Shown here in pieces: positions 48,251 through 57,033 of a DNA stretch of 64,000 nt. The first letter of the stretch is position 1; each line of letters begins with the position of its first letter. Source of the DNA: Dinoroseobacter sp049800835. GTDB taxonomy: Bacteria; Pseudomonadota; Alphaproteobacteria; Rhodobacterales; Rhodobacteraceae. Under the pieces are notes generated by a model. The model was not told the origin of the DNA, made no database searches, and saw only the letters and a list, made by a program, of their open reading frames with translations. Made by a program: the position numbers and the translations under genes. The stretch is from contig NZ_JBNAFU010000008.1 in the NCBI RefSeq assembly GCF_049800835.1, positions 1-64,000 of the forward strand. Direction: 5' to 3'.

Positions 48251-48288
48251 TCTTACGGCGAACCGGTCGCGCGACAATTGTCGTAAGA
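48251..48288. promoter_or_regulatory. inverted repeat upstream of bphO-bphP
   Basis: TCTTACG (48251-48257) and CGTAAGA (48282-48288) flank 24 nt that contain the palindrome ACAATTGT. It could be a regulator-binding region for the phytochrome operon; no known consensus matched. Confidence 0.35.
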
Positions 48289-48409
48289 CATATGGCCTAG
48301 CCGATCCCCCGAGCAAAACCACCAAGGTGACCTTGCGTCATTTAAAGTCGCGACCCGTCGTTGTGCCTGGAACTTGGTGCATTCGCTTTATGCAAAGTGC
48401 GTCAAGTGG

Positions 48410-48435
48410 GGAACCTGCGGCCGACCGAATGCGTT
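48410..48435 (+). promoter_or_regulatory. EcfG-type promoter of 48469-48891 unit
   Basis: GGAAC 48410-48414, 17-bp spacer, CGTT 48432-48435; 33-nt leader. Confidence 0.65.
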
Positions 48436-48468
48436 CGATTCGGAAACCAAAGAACGTGAGAGTTGCAA

Positions 48469-48894
48469 ATGGCCCAAACAAACCACTCAAACTCAAACTA
48501 CCCCAACTCGGAAGCCGCCAGTGTGCTTTCAACTGGAACGGTCGCCGTTGTCGCCGGCGCGGTTGGCGTTCTTGCGGTTTTGGCCTTCATTTTTTCAGTT
48601 TCCCTTTCAGGGAATGAAGATGGAAACGTCGGGGTAACTGACCCAGCCAACGACCTGCGCCCCGTTGGCGCCGGAACGCTTCCCGATGGCACGGCCGACG
48701 AACTCCAGGAAGGTCTCGCAAACGAGACCAAAGCAGGCGACGTCATCGAGGGGCGTCCCGCCTCTGACCCATCGCCCAATCCGCTTCTCGATGTCGAGAC
48801 CCACACTGTGCCCCAGGCGTCTTCGATTGAAGAACTGGAGCCAGGTCCAGGCGTCAATGACGAAGTGTTGGAGCGTATGGCCCCCGCAGAGTGA
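48469..48894 (+). CDS. single-span membrane protein with acidic periplasmic tail
   Basis: This 141-aa protein has one membrane helix (about 22-46, TVAVVAGAVGVLAVLAFIFSV) followed by a Pro/Glu/Asp-rich, probably extended domain. Start ATG 48469; an in-frame TTG at 48463 is less likely. No family recognised. Stop overlaps the GTG start of the MscS-BON gene, suggesting a functional link to that channel. Confidence 0.72.
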   Translation: MAQTNHSNSNYPNSEAASVLSTGTVAVVAGAVGVLAVLAFIFSVSLSGNEDGNVGVTDPANDLRPVGAGTLPDGTADELQEGLANETKAGDVIEGRPASDPSPNPLLDVETHTVPQASSIEELEPGPGVNDEVLERMAPAE

Positions 48895-50339
48895 CGACAG
48901 AGCGTGGTCCTTTCTTCATGCTAAGACGGGCATCGAAAGTCGCGTCAAAAATGCGCATAAGCCAATTGGCCGTGCGGCAGCTGGGGGGTGATCTCCGGCT
49001 GCCGATTTTGTTGACAGTAGTCCTTGCACTTTCGGCCGCCGCGTGGGGGCAAGAACCTGCCGCGGACACTTCGGATACCGCACCGATCGCCGTAGGCGAC
49101 AGCGCACCGAGCGACGATGAGATCCGCCAGCGCCTGGAAAACCTGCTGTCGGAAATCGACGGCTTTGACGGCGTATCACTTCGCGTAAGCCAAGGCGTTG
49201 TCACCCTGACCGGCGACGTGATCGACAACGCCGCGCGCGACGAATTGGCAGATCTCGTCGGTCGCATCGAGGGCGTCATACGCATCGACAACGAAGTGCA
49301 GGTCAGCGGATCGCTCGAAGAACGACTTGCACCGGCGGCCGATCGGATCGTCGAGCGGGCGGGCAATATCCTGGCAAACGCACCAATTTTCCTGGTCGCG
49401 CTTGCCGCATTTCTGATCGTGGCGCTGGGCGGCTGGCTCTTGACGACCCGACTTCCCATCTGGACCTGGCTGGCCCCGAATGCGTTCATCGCTGATGTCT
49501 ATCGCGCGATCGCCCGCATCATTTTCATCGTCCTTGGCGCTGTTCTGGCGTTGGACATTCTCAATGCCATTGCCTTGATCGGCGCAGTGCTGGGTGCCGC
49601 CGGCGTTGCGGGTTTGGCCGTGGGTTTTGCCGTCAGAGATACCGTTGAGAACTTTATCGCATCCATCTTGTTGAGCTTGCGGCAGCCCTTCCGTCCCAAT
49701 GACTTCGTCGACATTCAGGGTGACATGGGCACTGTGGCGCGATTAACCTCCCGCGCGACGATCCTGATTTCACCGCAGGGCAACCACATCCGCATTCCCA
49801 ACGCGACCGTCTACAAGGGGCGCATCGTCAACTATTCGCGCGACCCGCAGCGGCGGTTCGAGTTCGACCTGGGCGTAGATGCGGAGTCCGACCTGAACCG
49901 CGCCCTTGCAACTGCGGTGGAGGCGATGAACGGCCTCAACTTCATCTTGCGCGATCCCGAAGTCGGCGCATGGATCAAGGAGGTGGGAGACAGCAACGTT
50001 GTTTTGACCTTTGTGGCATGGGTTGATCAGCGGAGCGTGGATTATCTGAAGGCAAGAGGGGAGGCGATTCGGACTGCTAAAACCGCCCTTGAGGGGGCAG
50101 GCTTCGGATTGCCGGAACCCATCTACCGGCTTAGGATCGATGACGGGGGGACAAAGCGTTTGAACGATCTTCCACGTGAAGACACGACCGGCTCGCTCAC
50201 CGTTTCCCAGCCGAGTGGGCTACCTGACGCGGCCGACCCGTCCCGGCAAGATCATGCCACAGAGGACGCAGCATTGCGTGAGCGTGCGACAGAAGGTGAC
50301 GAGAACAATTTGCTTGATGCGTCGCGCGCGAGCGAGTGA
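48891..50339 (+). CDS. MscS-family channel with N-terminal BON domain
   Basis: This 482-aa protein has a signal/anchor helix (about 37-53, LPILLTVVLALSAAAWG), a periplasmic BON domain (about 75-145; SEIDGFDGVSLRVSQGVVTLTGDV), then the MscS pore (LIGAVLGAAGVAGLAVGFAVRDTVENFIASILL) and cytoplasmic domain, and a charged C-terminal tail. BON domains bind phospholipid or peptidoglycan surfaces and may tune gating. Translationally coupled to the preceding membrane protein; EcfG unit. Confidence 0.9.
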   Translation: MTTERGPFFMLRRASKVASKMRISQLAVRQLGGDLRLPILLTVVLALSAAAWGQEPAADTSDTAPIAVGDSAPSDDEIRQRLENLLSEIDGFDGVSLRVSQGVVTLTGDVIDNAARDELADLVGRIEGVIRIDNEVQVSGSLEERLAPAADRIVERAGNILANAPIFLVALAAFLIVALGGWLLTTRLPIWTWLAPNAFIADVYRAIARIIFIVLGAVLALDILNAIALIGAVLGAAGVAGLAVGFAVRDTVENFIASILLSLRQPFRPNDFVDIQGDMGTVARLTSRATILISPQGNHIRIPNATVYKGRIVNYSRDPQRRFEFDLGVDAESDLNRALATAVEAMNGLNFILRDPEVGAWIKEVGDSNVVLTFVAWVDQRSVDYLKARGEAIRTAKTALEGAGFGLPEPIYRLRIDDGGTKRLNDLPREDTTGSLTVSQPSGLPDAADPSRQDHATEDAALRERATEGDENNLLDASRASE

Positions 50340-50345
50340 CCTTGC

Positions 50346-51017
50346 CTACCTGTCGCCGGACCAGAGTTCCCTTGACAGCGCATCCACCCGTTGCAAGCCA
50401 CGTTCTATCAGGATCCAACTCAAAGGGACGGTCCATAGCATTGTCGCAAGAACGGCGATTTTTTCGAGGATGCCGTCATAGGCGGTCGGGGCGAGTTTGA
50501 ACGCTGTCGCAAAGACGAGCCATAGGACGGCCGAGGCGTAGAAGACCGGCACCATTCTTTTGCTAACGGTCGCGATCCCTTTTGCCATCACGATGGGCCC
50601 GAGCAGATACAGTGGCCCGAGCGCGAAGGTCAGCCTCGTATGCACTGACAGGTCGTCGCCATTTCCGAACTTGTCCCACACCCCCAGCAGAACCGTGAAC
50701 AACGCCGTCAGAGCCAGGACGAAGATGCCCAATGACCACCCCGCACGTCCCAAATGCGCATGAGCCGCGCCGATGGATAACCCAAGAAGTCCCGCAGCGC
50801 TGATGTAGAAGCCGGTGTCCATGATCCATTTGTGCGGACCGCGGCCAAGATCGCTGATTGTATCGGCAATGAAATCATGCTGCGCGACGGTGCTTGCGAT
50901 CACGTTCATGATTGTCGGTGCGATGGACCCGACCAGCCCTGCGATGCCGCACACGACGAGCAATTCGGGGCGCTCTACCAACGTCGCCTCCCGGCGCGGT
51001 GCGCCGTCATACGCCAT
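50346..51017 (-). CDS. DUF998-family membrane protein
   Basis: This 223-aa protein has about six membrane helices with the DUF998 pattern (VVCGIAGLVGSIAPTIMNVIAS, ISDLGRGPHKWIMDTGFYISAAGLL). Function unknown. ATG 51017 (MAYDG) overlaps the end of the DUF4112 gene by 11 nt; an upstream in-frame start at 51035 is also possible. Co-transcribed with DUF4112. Confidence 0.8.
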   Translation of the reverse strand: MAYDGAPRREATLVERPELLVVCGIAGLVGSIAPTIMNVIASTVAQHDFIADTISDLGRGPHKWIMDTGFYISAAGLLGLSIGAAHAHLGRAGWSLGIFVLALTALFTVLLGVWDKFGNGDDLSVHTRLTFALGPLYLLGPIVMAKGIATVSKRMVPVFYASAVLWLVFATAFKLAPTAYDGILEKIAVLATMLWTVPLSWILIERGLQRVDALSRELWSGDR

Positions 51018-51453
51018 CGTGGATCTCATCGGCAAATTGGTGACGTGCAGTCAAACGCGCCGCTTCCGCTTTCAGAAGCGCAATGTTTCTTCTGTGCGAT
51101 TTGAAAAACAGATCGAAGATATCACCGACCACGGGCACAGTGCCCAGACCCATGTCGAGCAGGGTGTTTCCGGCCATCCGCGCCAAGACACCCTTTCGTG
51201 CACCCAATCGACGACCCTCTGCGATCATCGCAACGCCAGGTCCCAGTGTCACCAACGCGCCGACGCCAGGAATGAGGCCGAGAATGGCGTCCCATCCAAC
51301 GCGAAGACCAAGACCGGGTATCCGGAATTGGCTGTCCAAGGCTTGGGACATGGCATCCAGCCTTTGCAACCGCGATTTCTCGCCACTCGGGGGGCTGGCG
51401 TCCCTGGCGCGACGATACGCCGGTGGTGAGAGAGGGTCAGTTGCGTCCGACAT
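51007..51453 (-). CDS. DUF4112 domain membrane protein
   Basis: This 148-aa protein contains the DUF4112 core: LDSQFRIPGLGLRVGWDAILGLIPGVGALV and GTVPVVGDIFDLFFKSHRRN, two hydrophobic re-entrant or membrane helices with conserved IPGVG. Role unknown. EcfG promoter 50 nt upstream; first gene of the DUF4112-DUF998 pair. Confidence 0.88.
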   Translation of the reverse strand: MSDATDPLSPPAYRRARDASPPSGEKSRLQRLDAMSQALDSQFRIPGLGLRVGWDAILGLIPGVGALVTLGPGVAMIAEGRRLGARKGVLARMAGNTLLDMGLGTVPVVGDIFDLFFKSHRRNIALLKAEAARLTARHQFADEIHDGV

Positions 51454-51503
51454 GGCGACACCTTCCTGTCGTTTCTTTCACGTTTCGAAATCGTCACAGG
51501 TTC

Positions 51504-51528
51504 AACGACTGGAACGTGTGTGGGTTCC
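51504..51528 (-). promoter_or_regulatory. EcfG-type promoter (leftward) of DUF4112-DUF998
   Basis: Minus strand GGAAC (51528-51524), 16-bp spacer, CGTT (51507-51504). Confidence 0.78.
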
Positions 51529-51642
51529 GAGCCGCCTGCTGCAAGTCACGCGTTGCGGCCCCGGACGGAGCACGGAACTGGGCAGGCACCTTGGCTATTG
51601 GTGTGGTGGGGGTCGTTACGAGAGAGCGAGGGTCAAAGGGCG

Positions 51643-52101
51643 ATGATCGACTATTCCGAGTTTCTGGTTCGCGTCGGGGCGGCAGCGTTCTGCGGCTTGC
51701 TGGTTGGGATCGACCGGGAAGCCAAAAGCAAGCCGCTGGGTGCACGCGCCTACATTCTGACCTCCGCCGCGTCTGCGATGTGGATCATCATCACTCTGAA
51801 TTTCTCACTTCAGGTGAATGGCTTGGAAGATGACCTTAATGTCGACCCCACCCGCTTGATCCAGGGTCTTGTCGGCGCAATCGGATTTTTAGGAGCCGGG
51901 GCCATCATCAGCACCACAGAGACAGGCCGTTTGCGTGGTGTTGCCAGCGGTGCGGCGATTTGGGGTGTCGGCGCGATTGGTGTCGCCTGCGGTATGGGCT
52001 TTGTGCTGGAGGCGCTTACGCTGTCAGTGGGGTATGTCGTCGTCCTAAATCTCTATGACTGGATTGTCGGAGACGAGGACGATGCCTCGCCCCCGTCCTG
52101 A
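51643..52101 (+). CDS. MgtC/SapB-family membrane protein
   Basis: This 152-aa protein has five membrane helices and the MgtC signature (AAAFCGLLVGIDREAKSKPLGARAYILT, GLVGAIGFLGAGAIIS). MgtC proteins inhibit F-type ATP synthase or adapt cells to low Mg2+ and acid. The short form lacks the C-terminal cytoplasmic domain. Met 51643 was chosen by homology. Confidence 0.9.
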   Translation: MIDYSEFLVRVGAAAFCGLLVGIDREAKSKPLGARAYILTSAASAMWIIITLNFSLQVNGLEDDLNVDPTRLIQGLVGAIGFLGAGAIISTTETGRLRGVASGAAIWGVGAIGVACGMGFVLEALTLSVGYVVVLNLYDWIVGDEDDASPPS

Positions 52102-52113
52102 CATCTGGCGACA

Positions 52114-52323
52114 TTAGTCTTTTTCGACGGCATCCTTCATGGCCGCCGCGATCTCGGTGTCGGCTTCGCCATCGCGAATGGCCGCTGCAATGTCTTCGGG
52201 CAACTCGCCGTCTGTGTCGGCATGGGTCGGATCGCCGTTTTCGCCTGGTTGGTCTTTCAGATCGTGGTGCTGTTCAGATCCCTTAAGCCCTTCGATTGGG
52301 CTGGTGCGGTGTGCGTTGGACAT
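52114..52323 (-). CDS. small acidic hypothetical protein
   Basis: This 69-aa hydrophilic protein is rich in Asp, Glu and His and likely disordered. It ends with repeated EIAAAMKDAVEKD-like helix pieces (PEDIAAAIRDGEADTEIAAAM). A GAAGGGAGA site precedes ATG, and an EcfG promoter lies 50 nt upstream. No family recognised. Confidence 0.72.
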   Translation of the reverse strand: MSNAHRTSPIEGLKGSEQHHDLKDQPGENGDPTHADTDGELPEDIAAAIRDGEADTEIAAAMKDAVEKD

Positions 52324-52373
52324 CTCGTGTCTCCCTTCGATTGGTGCAGCCGGATTGGCTGATCTGGGACATC

Positions 52374-52398
52374 AACGACGGGTTTGCATACCGGTTCC
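52374..52398 (-). promoter_or_regulatory. EcfG-type promoter (leftward) of 52114 gene
   Basis: Minus strand GGAAC (52398-52394), 16-bp spacer, CGTT (52377-52374). Confidence 0.78.
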
Positions 52399-52530
52399 GT
52401 TCGCGATGAAGGGTTGGCGCCGCAATGCGCGGAACCTCCACTGTGGCTGAGGCTTTTTCACTGGAGTGGCACCGGCTCCGGTTTCCGCGTGCCCTTACCG
52501 TCAAGCCAATGCTCAAGGGGATACAGCAAA

Positions 52531-53622
52531 ATGAAGAGCACGCTGGAACGCACAATCATCAAGGTCGCCATGGCCGGCGAACGCGCGTTTTCCAATCTCT
52601 CGGGCGGGAAACGGCAGCCTCGGGTTATTGAGCCCTATGTAGGCCTCGCCACGCCATCCGAACTGGTTTTGAAGGGCAGGGTGCATAGCGATCTGACGGA
52701 TATTCAGGTGAACCCACGTCAGGGTCGGCTGCAGAACACCCGGCAAATGATCAGACGGTTCATGACCTCGGAAGTCGGCGGCGCAGAGGTCACTTGTGGA
52801 GATCACAGCGCCGTGACCGATGAGGAGGGATATTTCGAGCTGCGCCTCCCTCGCGACAGTGAGACCGGATGGGTTGAACGCGAGGTGGTTCTTTCCGCAA
52901 ACGGAACGACCGCCATCTGTCCGGTGCTTTCTGCCCGATCCGGGCCGGGCACGATGGTGATTTCGGATATCGACGATACCGTCATGCGAACCGGCGCTTA
53001 CACGTTGGTCAAAAACCTTTGGACGTCCTTCACCGGCAACGTGCTGACGCGCCAGATTTTTTCGGACGCCGCCGTCTTGATGCATCGCCTGCATGACGGT
53101 GGGAACCGGCCCGTCGTCTTTCTCAGTTCCTCCCCCTGGAACATTCACGGGTTTTTGCAAGACGTGTTCGCGCATGCCAGCGTGGTGCGAGGGCCGATGT
53201 TCCTGCGCGACCTCGGCCTGAGTGAAACCAAGCTGATTACAGAGGGCCATGGCAATCACAAGGGAGACGCGATTGACACGATCCTCGCGTCCATCCCCGA
53301 CCGGCAGGCCATCCTGATGGGGGATACGGGGAAAAAGGACGCCGTGATCTACCGCGAAGCCATCCTGCGTCATGGCGGTCGCATCGCAGCGGTGGTCTTG
53401 CGCACGCCCGGACCCGGGATCGAAGCGGACGATGAGCGCGCCATTCGGCTCCTGCGTGAGATCGGCGTGTCCGTCTTCTGTGGCCGCAGCTTTGCCGAGT
53501 TTTCGGATGACGTCGTGTCGATCGCGGATGAACCGATCAGGCAACAGGCGGCCGAGAAGCCCCCGGAAAAATCGCGAACTTTGGCGGTGAGCATAGGAAC
53601 CGCTCCCGCTCCGAAAAGTTGA
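52531..53622 (+). CDS. App1-family (DUF2183) phosphatidate phosphatase-like protein
   Basis: This 363-aa protein has the HAD-like catalytic motif D146-I-D148-D-T150 (VISDIDDTVM) and SSSPWNIHGFLQDVF, GNHKGDAID and LMGDTGKKD, all typical of App1/DUF2183, a family dephosphorylating phosphatidate and diacylglycerol pyrophosphate in yeast. The N-terminal 140 residues form a beta-rich region (GRVHSDLTDIQV). Start ATG 52531 after AAGGGGATAC. Possibly linked to lipid remodelling with the PLD protein. Confidence 0.88.
   Translation: MKSTLERTIIKVAMAGERAFSNLSGGKRQPRVIEPYVGLATPSELVLKGRVHSDLTDIQVNPRQGRLQNTRQMIRRFMTSEVGGAEVTCGDHSAVTDEEGYFELRLPRDSETGWVEREVVLSANGTTAICPVLSARSGPGTMVISDIDDTVMRTGAYTLVKNLWTSFTGNVLTRQIFSDAAVLMHRLHDGGNRPVVFLSSSPWNIHGFLQDVFAHASVVRGPMFLRDLGLSETKLITEGHGNHKGDAIDTILASIPDRQAILMGDTGKKDAVIYREAILRHGGRIAAVVLRTPGPGIEADDERAIRLLREIGVSVFCGRSFAEFSDDVVSIADEPIRQQAAEKPPEKSRTLAVSIGTAPAPKS
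53596..53620 (+). promoter_or_regulatory. EcfG-type promoter of DUF892 gene
   Basis: GGAAC 53596-53600, 17-bp spacer, GTT 53618-53620, lying in the last codons of the App1 gene; 33-nt leader. Confidence 0.6.
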
Positions 53623-53653
53623 TCTGTCAGACATAACCAAGAGGAGGATTGTC

Positions 53654-54148
53654 ATGACCATCAACACCCTCAAAGACGTCTATATCGACCAGCTTCAAGA
53701 CCTCTATTCGGCCTGCGAGCAATCGAAAATCGTCACCGCAGAGCTGAAAGACGCCGCATCGAACGCGCGCTTGAAAGAGGCGCTGGACGCAGGCGTGAAG
53801 GGCATCGAAGACGGCATGGAGACGTTGGAAAAGCTGATCAAGGGCCACGATGCCGATCCCGAAGGCGAGCACTGCAAAGGCATGGAAGGCCTGGTCAACG
53901 AAGCGCGCGCGCACGGTCTTGAAGAGGACTTCGGCGACAGCGATGCACAGGACGCCATGATCATCACCCAGTATCATCGCATGGCGCATTACGCGATTGC
54001 CGGCTACGGCTGCTGCGCGGCGTTTGCGACGCAACTGGGTCTGCCGGGCGACACCGAGGCGCTCAAGAAGTGTCTTGATGCGTCCTATGACGGCGACCGG
54101 ACGATGACGCAGATTGCCGAGAACCAGGTCAACGACGCAGCGGCCTGA
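53654..54148 (+). CDS. DUF892 (YciE/YciF) ferritin-like protein
   Basis: This 164-aa four-helix ferritin-like protein has family motifs LKDVYIDQLQDLYSACEQ, HCKGMEGLVNEA and QYHRMAHYAIAGYGCCAAFA. It probably binds a dinuclear metal centre; YciF is strongly stress-induced in enterics. GAGGAGG precedes ATG. Terminator at 54175. Confidence 0.92.
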   Translation: MTINTLKDVYIDQLQDLYSACEQSKIVTAELKDAASNARLKEALDAGVKGIEDGMETLEKLIKGHDADPEGEHCKGMEGLVNEARAHGLEEDFGDSDAQDAMIITQYHRMAHYAIAGYGCCAAFATQLGLPGDTEALKKCLDASYDGDRTMTQIAENQVNDAAA

Positions 54149-54174
54149 CGTCTCTCGCGCTTCTCAACAGAAAA

Positions 54175-54204
54175 CCCGCGACCGTTCATCGGTCGCGGGT
54201 TTTT
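54175..54204 (+). terminator. terminator of DUF892 gene
   Basis: CCCGCGACCG (54175-54184)/CGGTCGCGGG (54190-54199), 5-nt loop, T5 after. Confidence 0.92.
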
Positions 54205-54221
54205 CTGATCCCGCAGGAACG

Positions 54222-54253
54222 AAAAAAGCACCGGTCGCCAAGACGACCGGTGC
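54222..54253 (-). terminator. terminator of PLDc_N gene
   Basis: On the minus strand GCACCGGTCG (54253-54244)/CGACCGGTGC (54237-54228), 6-nt loop, followed by T6 (54227-54222). Confidence 0.92.
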
Positions 54254-54287
54254 TTCGAAGAGTTAACTCGTTACAGACTGAGATGCG

Positions 54288-54473
54288 TCAGGTGGTTACC
54301 GAGCCGCCCTTGGGGCCAGCAATCAACCAGACGATGAAGCCGAGGACGGGAAGGATCAGGATAACGAGCGTCCAGAGAACCTTCATGCCGGTCGTCGCAC
54401 CGCTGGTGATGATTTGGTAGATCGCATAAACATTGGCGATCAGGACGATCAGGCCGAGAATACCATATTCCAT
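54288..54473 (-). CDS. PLDc_N-type small membrane protein
   Basis: This 61-aa protein has two membrane helices (ILGLIVLIANVYAIYQII; VLWTLVILILPVLGFIVWLIAGP). It is a clear paralogue of the product of 29000-29182. GAAAAGGAG lies before ATG 54473. EcfG promoter 29 nt upstream; dedicated terminator. Confidence 0.88.
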   Translation of the reverse strand: MEYGILGLIVLIANVYAIYQIITSGATTGMKVLWTLVILILPVLGFIVWLIAGPKGGSVTT

Positions 54474-54502
54474 TGTGTTCACTCCTTTTCGGATACCACC
54501 CC

Positions 54503-54527
54503 AACGTGCTGACCCGCCAAAGGTTCC
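54503..54527 (-). promoter_or_regulatory. EcfG-type promoter (leftward) of PLDc_N gene
   Basis: Minus strand GGAAC (54527-54523), 16-bp spacer, CGTT (54506-54503). Confidence 0.78.
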
Positions 54528-54579
54528 CACCGTGACTGTGGTCACTCAAGAATAGTAGCGGCGCGCGCGTCGCTGCGGT

Positions 54580-54604
54580 GGAACGCGATGATGTGTTGAG
54601 CGTT
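54580..54604 (+). promoter_or_regulatory. EcfG-type promoter of DUF533 gene
   Basis: GGAAC 54580-54584, 16-bp spacer, CGTT 54601-54604; 37-nt leader to ATG 54642. Confidence 0.75.
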
Positions 54605-54641
54605 GTTCATGAGTACTCTCAAACATACGTGGAGCCCGCTC

Positions 54642-55418
54642 ATGTCACTCAAGAGAATGATCACGAAAGTCGCCCTCGCCTTCGCGGCCAAAAAAGGCGC
54701 CGAGATGTTTCGAGACGTCGGTGGCGTCAAGGGAATGCGCGACCTTCTGGCCGGGTCTCAACAGAATGTTGGTACGCAGCGCGGCGGCATGCAAGGTCGG
54801 ATTGGCGGCACGCGGGCTAGCGCGACCGGTGGCTTGGGCAATCTCCTCGAGTCGCTCGGTGTTGCTGGTGCCACCAACGGTCGTGAAGCCGGGGTGACCG
54901 GGCAAATGGCTGGCATGGGCGGGTCGCTGGGCGCGATCCTCGGGCAGCTTGCCTCCGCGCTCGGCAATACGGATCGGCCGACCGAGGTCGAGAGCCTTAC
55001 GCGCGTCGACCAAGGTGCCGATGCGCCACTCGACAAAAAAACCGCACGGGCAATCATTCGCGCGATGGTTCAGACGGCGCGCGCTGACGGTCAGATCGAC
55101 GATGACGAACGCGAAGCGCTCCTCGACTTGCTGGAAGACGCTGAAGACGCCGAGCGGGACATTCTGCGCGACGCCTTGTCGGAGCCCGTTGACGCGCAAT
55201 CGGTGGCAGACGATGCGCCGGAGCACGCGGTGATGCACATCTACGCGGCCGCCCTACTTGTGGCCACGCCGGCCAATGCCGAAGAACGGGCCTATCTCGA
55301 CCGTTTGGCGGATGCCATGGGTCTTGCACCCGAAGCACGGCAGCGGATTGAAAACACCATGATTCAGGAAGATCGCGCCGCGCAACAGATCGAGGCACCG
55401 AAAATGGGCTCAGAATGA
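54642..55418 (+). CDS. DUF533 (TerB-like) protein
   Basis: This 258-aa protein has a basic N-terminus and Gly/Met-rich linker (about 40-110) and a C-terminal TerB-like helical domain (about 125-245; RAIIRAMVQTARADGQIDDDEREALLDLL with the acidic DGxIDDxE metal-binding motif). DUF533 relatives are inner-membrane-associated (YebE) and stress-induced. ATG 54642 was preferred to ATG 54609, which lies only 4 nt after the -10. Confidence 0.85.
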   Translation: MSLKRMITKVALAFAAKKGAEMFRDVGGVKGMRDLLAGSQQNVGTQRGGMQGRIGGTRASATGGLGNLLESLGVAGATNGREAGVTGQMAGMGGSLGAILGQLASALGNTDRPTEVESLTRVDQGADAPLDKKTARAIIRAMVQTARADGQIDDDEREALLDLLEDAEDAERDILRDALSEPVDAQSVADDAPEHAVMHIYAAALLVATPANAEERAYLDRLADAMGLAPEARQRIENTMIQEDRAAQQIEAPKMGSE

Positions 55419-55457
55419 AATGCCATCCGGTTTGTGTCAACTGCTCCGGGTGGCGTT

Positions 55458-56798
55458 TCATGCATCGCGACTAGGCTCTGCCGCACTGTCTTCCCGTGAG
55501 TGCTTTGGGGCGGTCGCGGTAGCCTCGCTTGGTGGGCCAACGTCCTCCATGTCCAAATCACGAGCTTCGCTCTCACCCTTCGCCAGAGCAACCGTTTCCG
55601 GCGTCGCAACCCTTGCTGGCAGCGTGACCTGGAACGCACCTTTCTCCGCTTGTGGCACGGCGTTCCGAACGGATAGTCGCCAAAGAGCAAAACCGATCAT
55701 CAGAACATGCGCGACGACAGTGGTCAGAAACAGCCCGCGCGGCCCGATCTCTGTCATGGCGATCCCAGCCGCGAGGGGGCCGATGATCGATCCTAAACCG
55801 TAGATCATCAACAATCCGCCCGATACCTGAATGGACGTTCTCTCCGGTGCATGGTCATTCGCGTGAGCGACGATGATCGGGTACATCGCGAAGATCGCGG
55901 CGCCAAACACCCCGGCGAGGACGAGGTTCAACAAGCGTCCTTCGGGCATAAGCAGCACGAAGGCCAGATCGGCAAGCAACGCGACCACAGCCACGGCGAT
56001 CAACACCTTCCGGCGGTCCATACGGTCGCTGGCGATCCCGATCGGAATTTGCGTGAAGGCCCCAGCAAGCACCGGAATGCTGGTAAAAAGCGCAATGGCC
56101 GTAAGAGCGAGTCCGATATCGCCGGCGTAAACCGCTGCAAGTGTGCCAAACGACGCATTGGAAATGCCGACGAGGAACACAGCCGCGACCGCCACCGGAG
56201 AGTTACGCCACAGTGCACGAACGTCCAGTCGGACGGAAGTCAGCGGCGCGGGGGAGGGCGACGTCGACAGAGCCGTCGGGACAAGGGCGAGGCAATACAC
56301 CATTGCCGCGATTGCGAAGAACACAAAGCCCCCGACATCGCCCAACGAGATCGCCAGTTGCCCCGCCGTGACGGCGGCCAGGTTCACCATCGTGTAAATT
56401 CCGAAAATCCTGCCCCGCGTGCTTGGCTGCGCTCGGTCGTTCAGCCAGGACTCAACGATCATGGCGGCACCGGCAAAGCAGAAGCCCGATACAGCACGCA
56501 CCGGGATCCATGCCCAGGTCTCGACGATGAGCGCCTGGGCCAGAACCGCAACCGCCGCCATCGCGCACATGACGCCAAAGGTTCGGATGTGGCCGACGCT
56601 TCCAACCAGCCTCGGTGCAAGAAGGCATCCCGCGACATAGCCGATGGCCCAACCAGTGCCGAGAAGCCCGAGCGCGCTTGCGGAAAACCCCTCAAGCGAG
56701 CCGCGCACAGGCAGAATAAGCCCGTGCATACCGCCCGCGAAAAGAAGGAGGCCAGACCCGAAAAGAAGCGCGGAGACCGGTAAAACGTGTCGAAGCAT
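55458..56798 (-). CDS. MFS transporter (YcaD-like)
   Basis: This 446-aa protein has 12 membrane helices, a conserved first-half loop (GYVAGCLLAPRLVGSVGHIRTFG) and SDRMDRRKVL in loop 8-9. The C-terminal 60 residues are soluble and Glu/Ala-rich. Substrate unknown; similar to YcaD/UhpC-type exporters. It follows the DUF533 gene convergently; no EcfG promoter was found. Confidence 0.88.
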   Translation of the reverse strand: MLRHVLPVSALLFGSGLLLFAGGMHGLILPVRGSLEGFSASALGLLGTGWAIGYVAGCLLAPRLVGSVGHIRTFGVMCAMAAVAVLAQALIVETWAWIPVRAVSGFCFAGAAMIVESWLNDRAQPSTRGRIFGIYTMVNLAAVTAGQLAISLGDVGGFVFFAIAAMVYCLALVPTALSTSPSPAPLTSVRLDVRALWRNSPVAVAAVFLVGISNASFGTLAAVYAGDIGLALTAIALFTSIPVLAGAFTQIPIGIASDRMDRRKVLIAVAVVALLADLAFVLLMPEGRLLNLVLAGVFGAAIFAMYPIIVAHANDHAPERTSIQVSGGLLMIYGLGSIIGPLAAGIAMTEIGPRGLFLTTVVAHVLMIGFALWRLSVRNAVPQAEKGAFQVTLPARVATPETVALAKGESEARDLDMEDVGPPSEATATAPKHSREDSAAEPSRDA

Positions 56799-57033
56799 TT
56801 CCCAAGCGTAATGCCATGATTGGCAGATGGGAATAATGGCCAGTGGCGATGCACCAATACTCTTAGACTGCCGTGTCGCTAAATGCCTCGCGGAAGCGCT
56901 CGAAACGCCAATCCCGCCGCGATTACTCGGTGCCTAGCTTACGAACCCGCACAACACTGCAAAGCCAGGGGAAACCAAAAGCCCCCTCGCTCGTTGTGTC
57001 GACAGCCTCATTAACCAACGAAAGGTTTCCACT

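Noticed and set aside
55851..56783. 310-codon rightward ORF opposite the MFS gene
   Set aside because: Shadow of the membrane-protein gene; charged low-complexity translation without motif.
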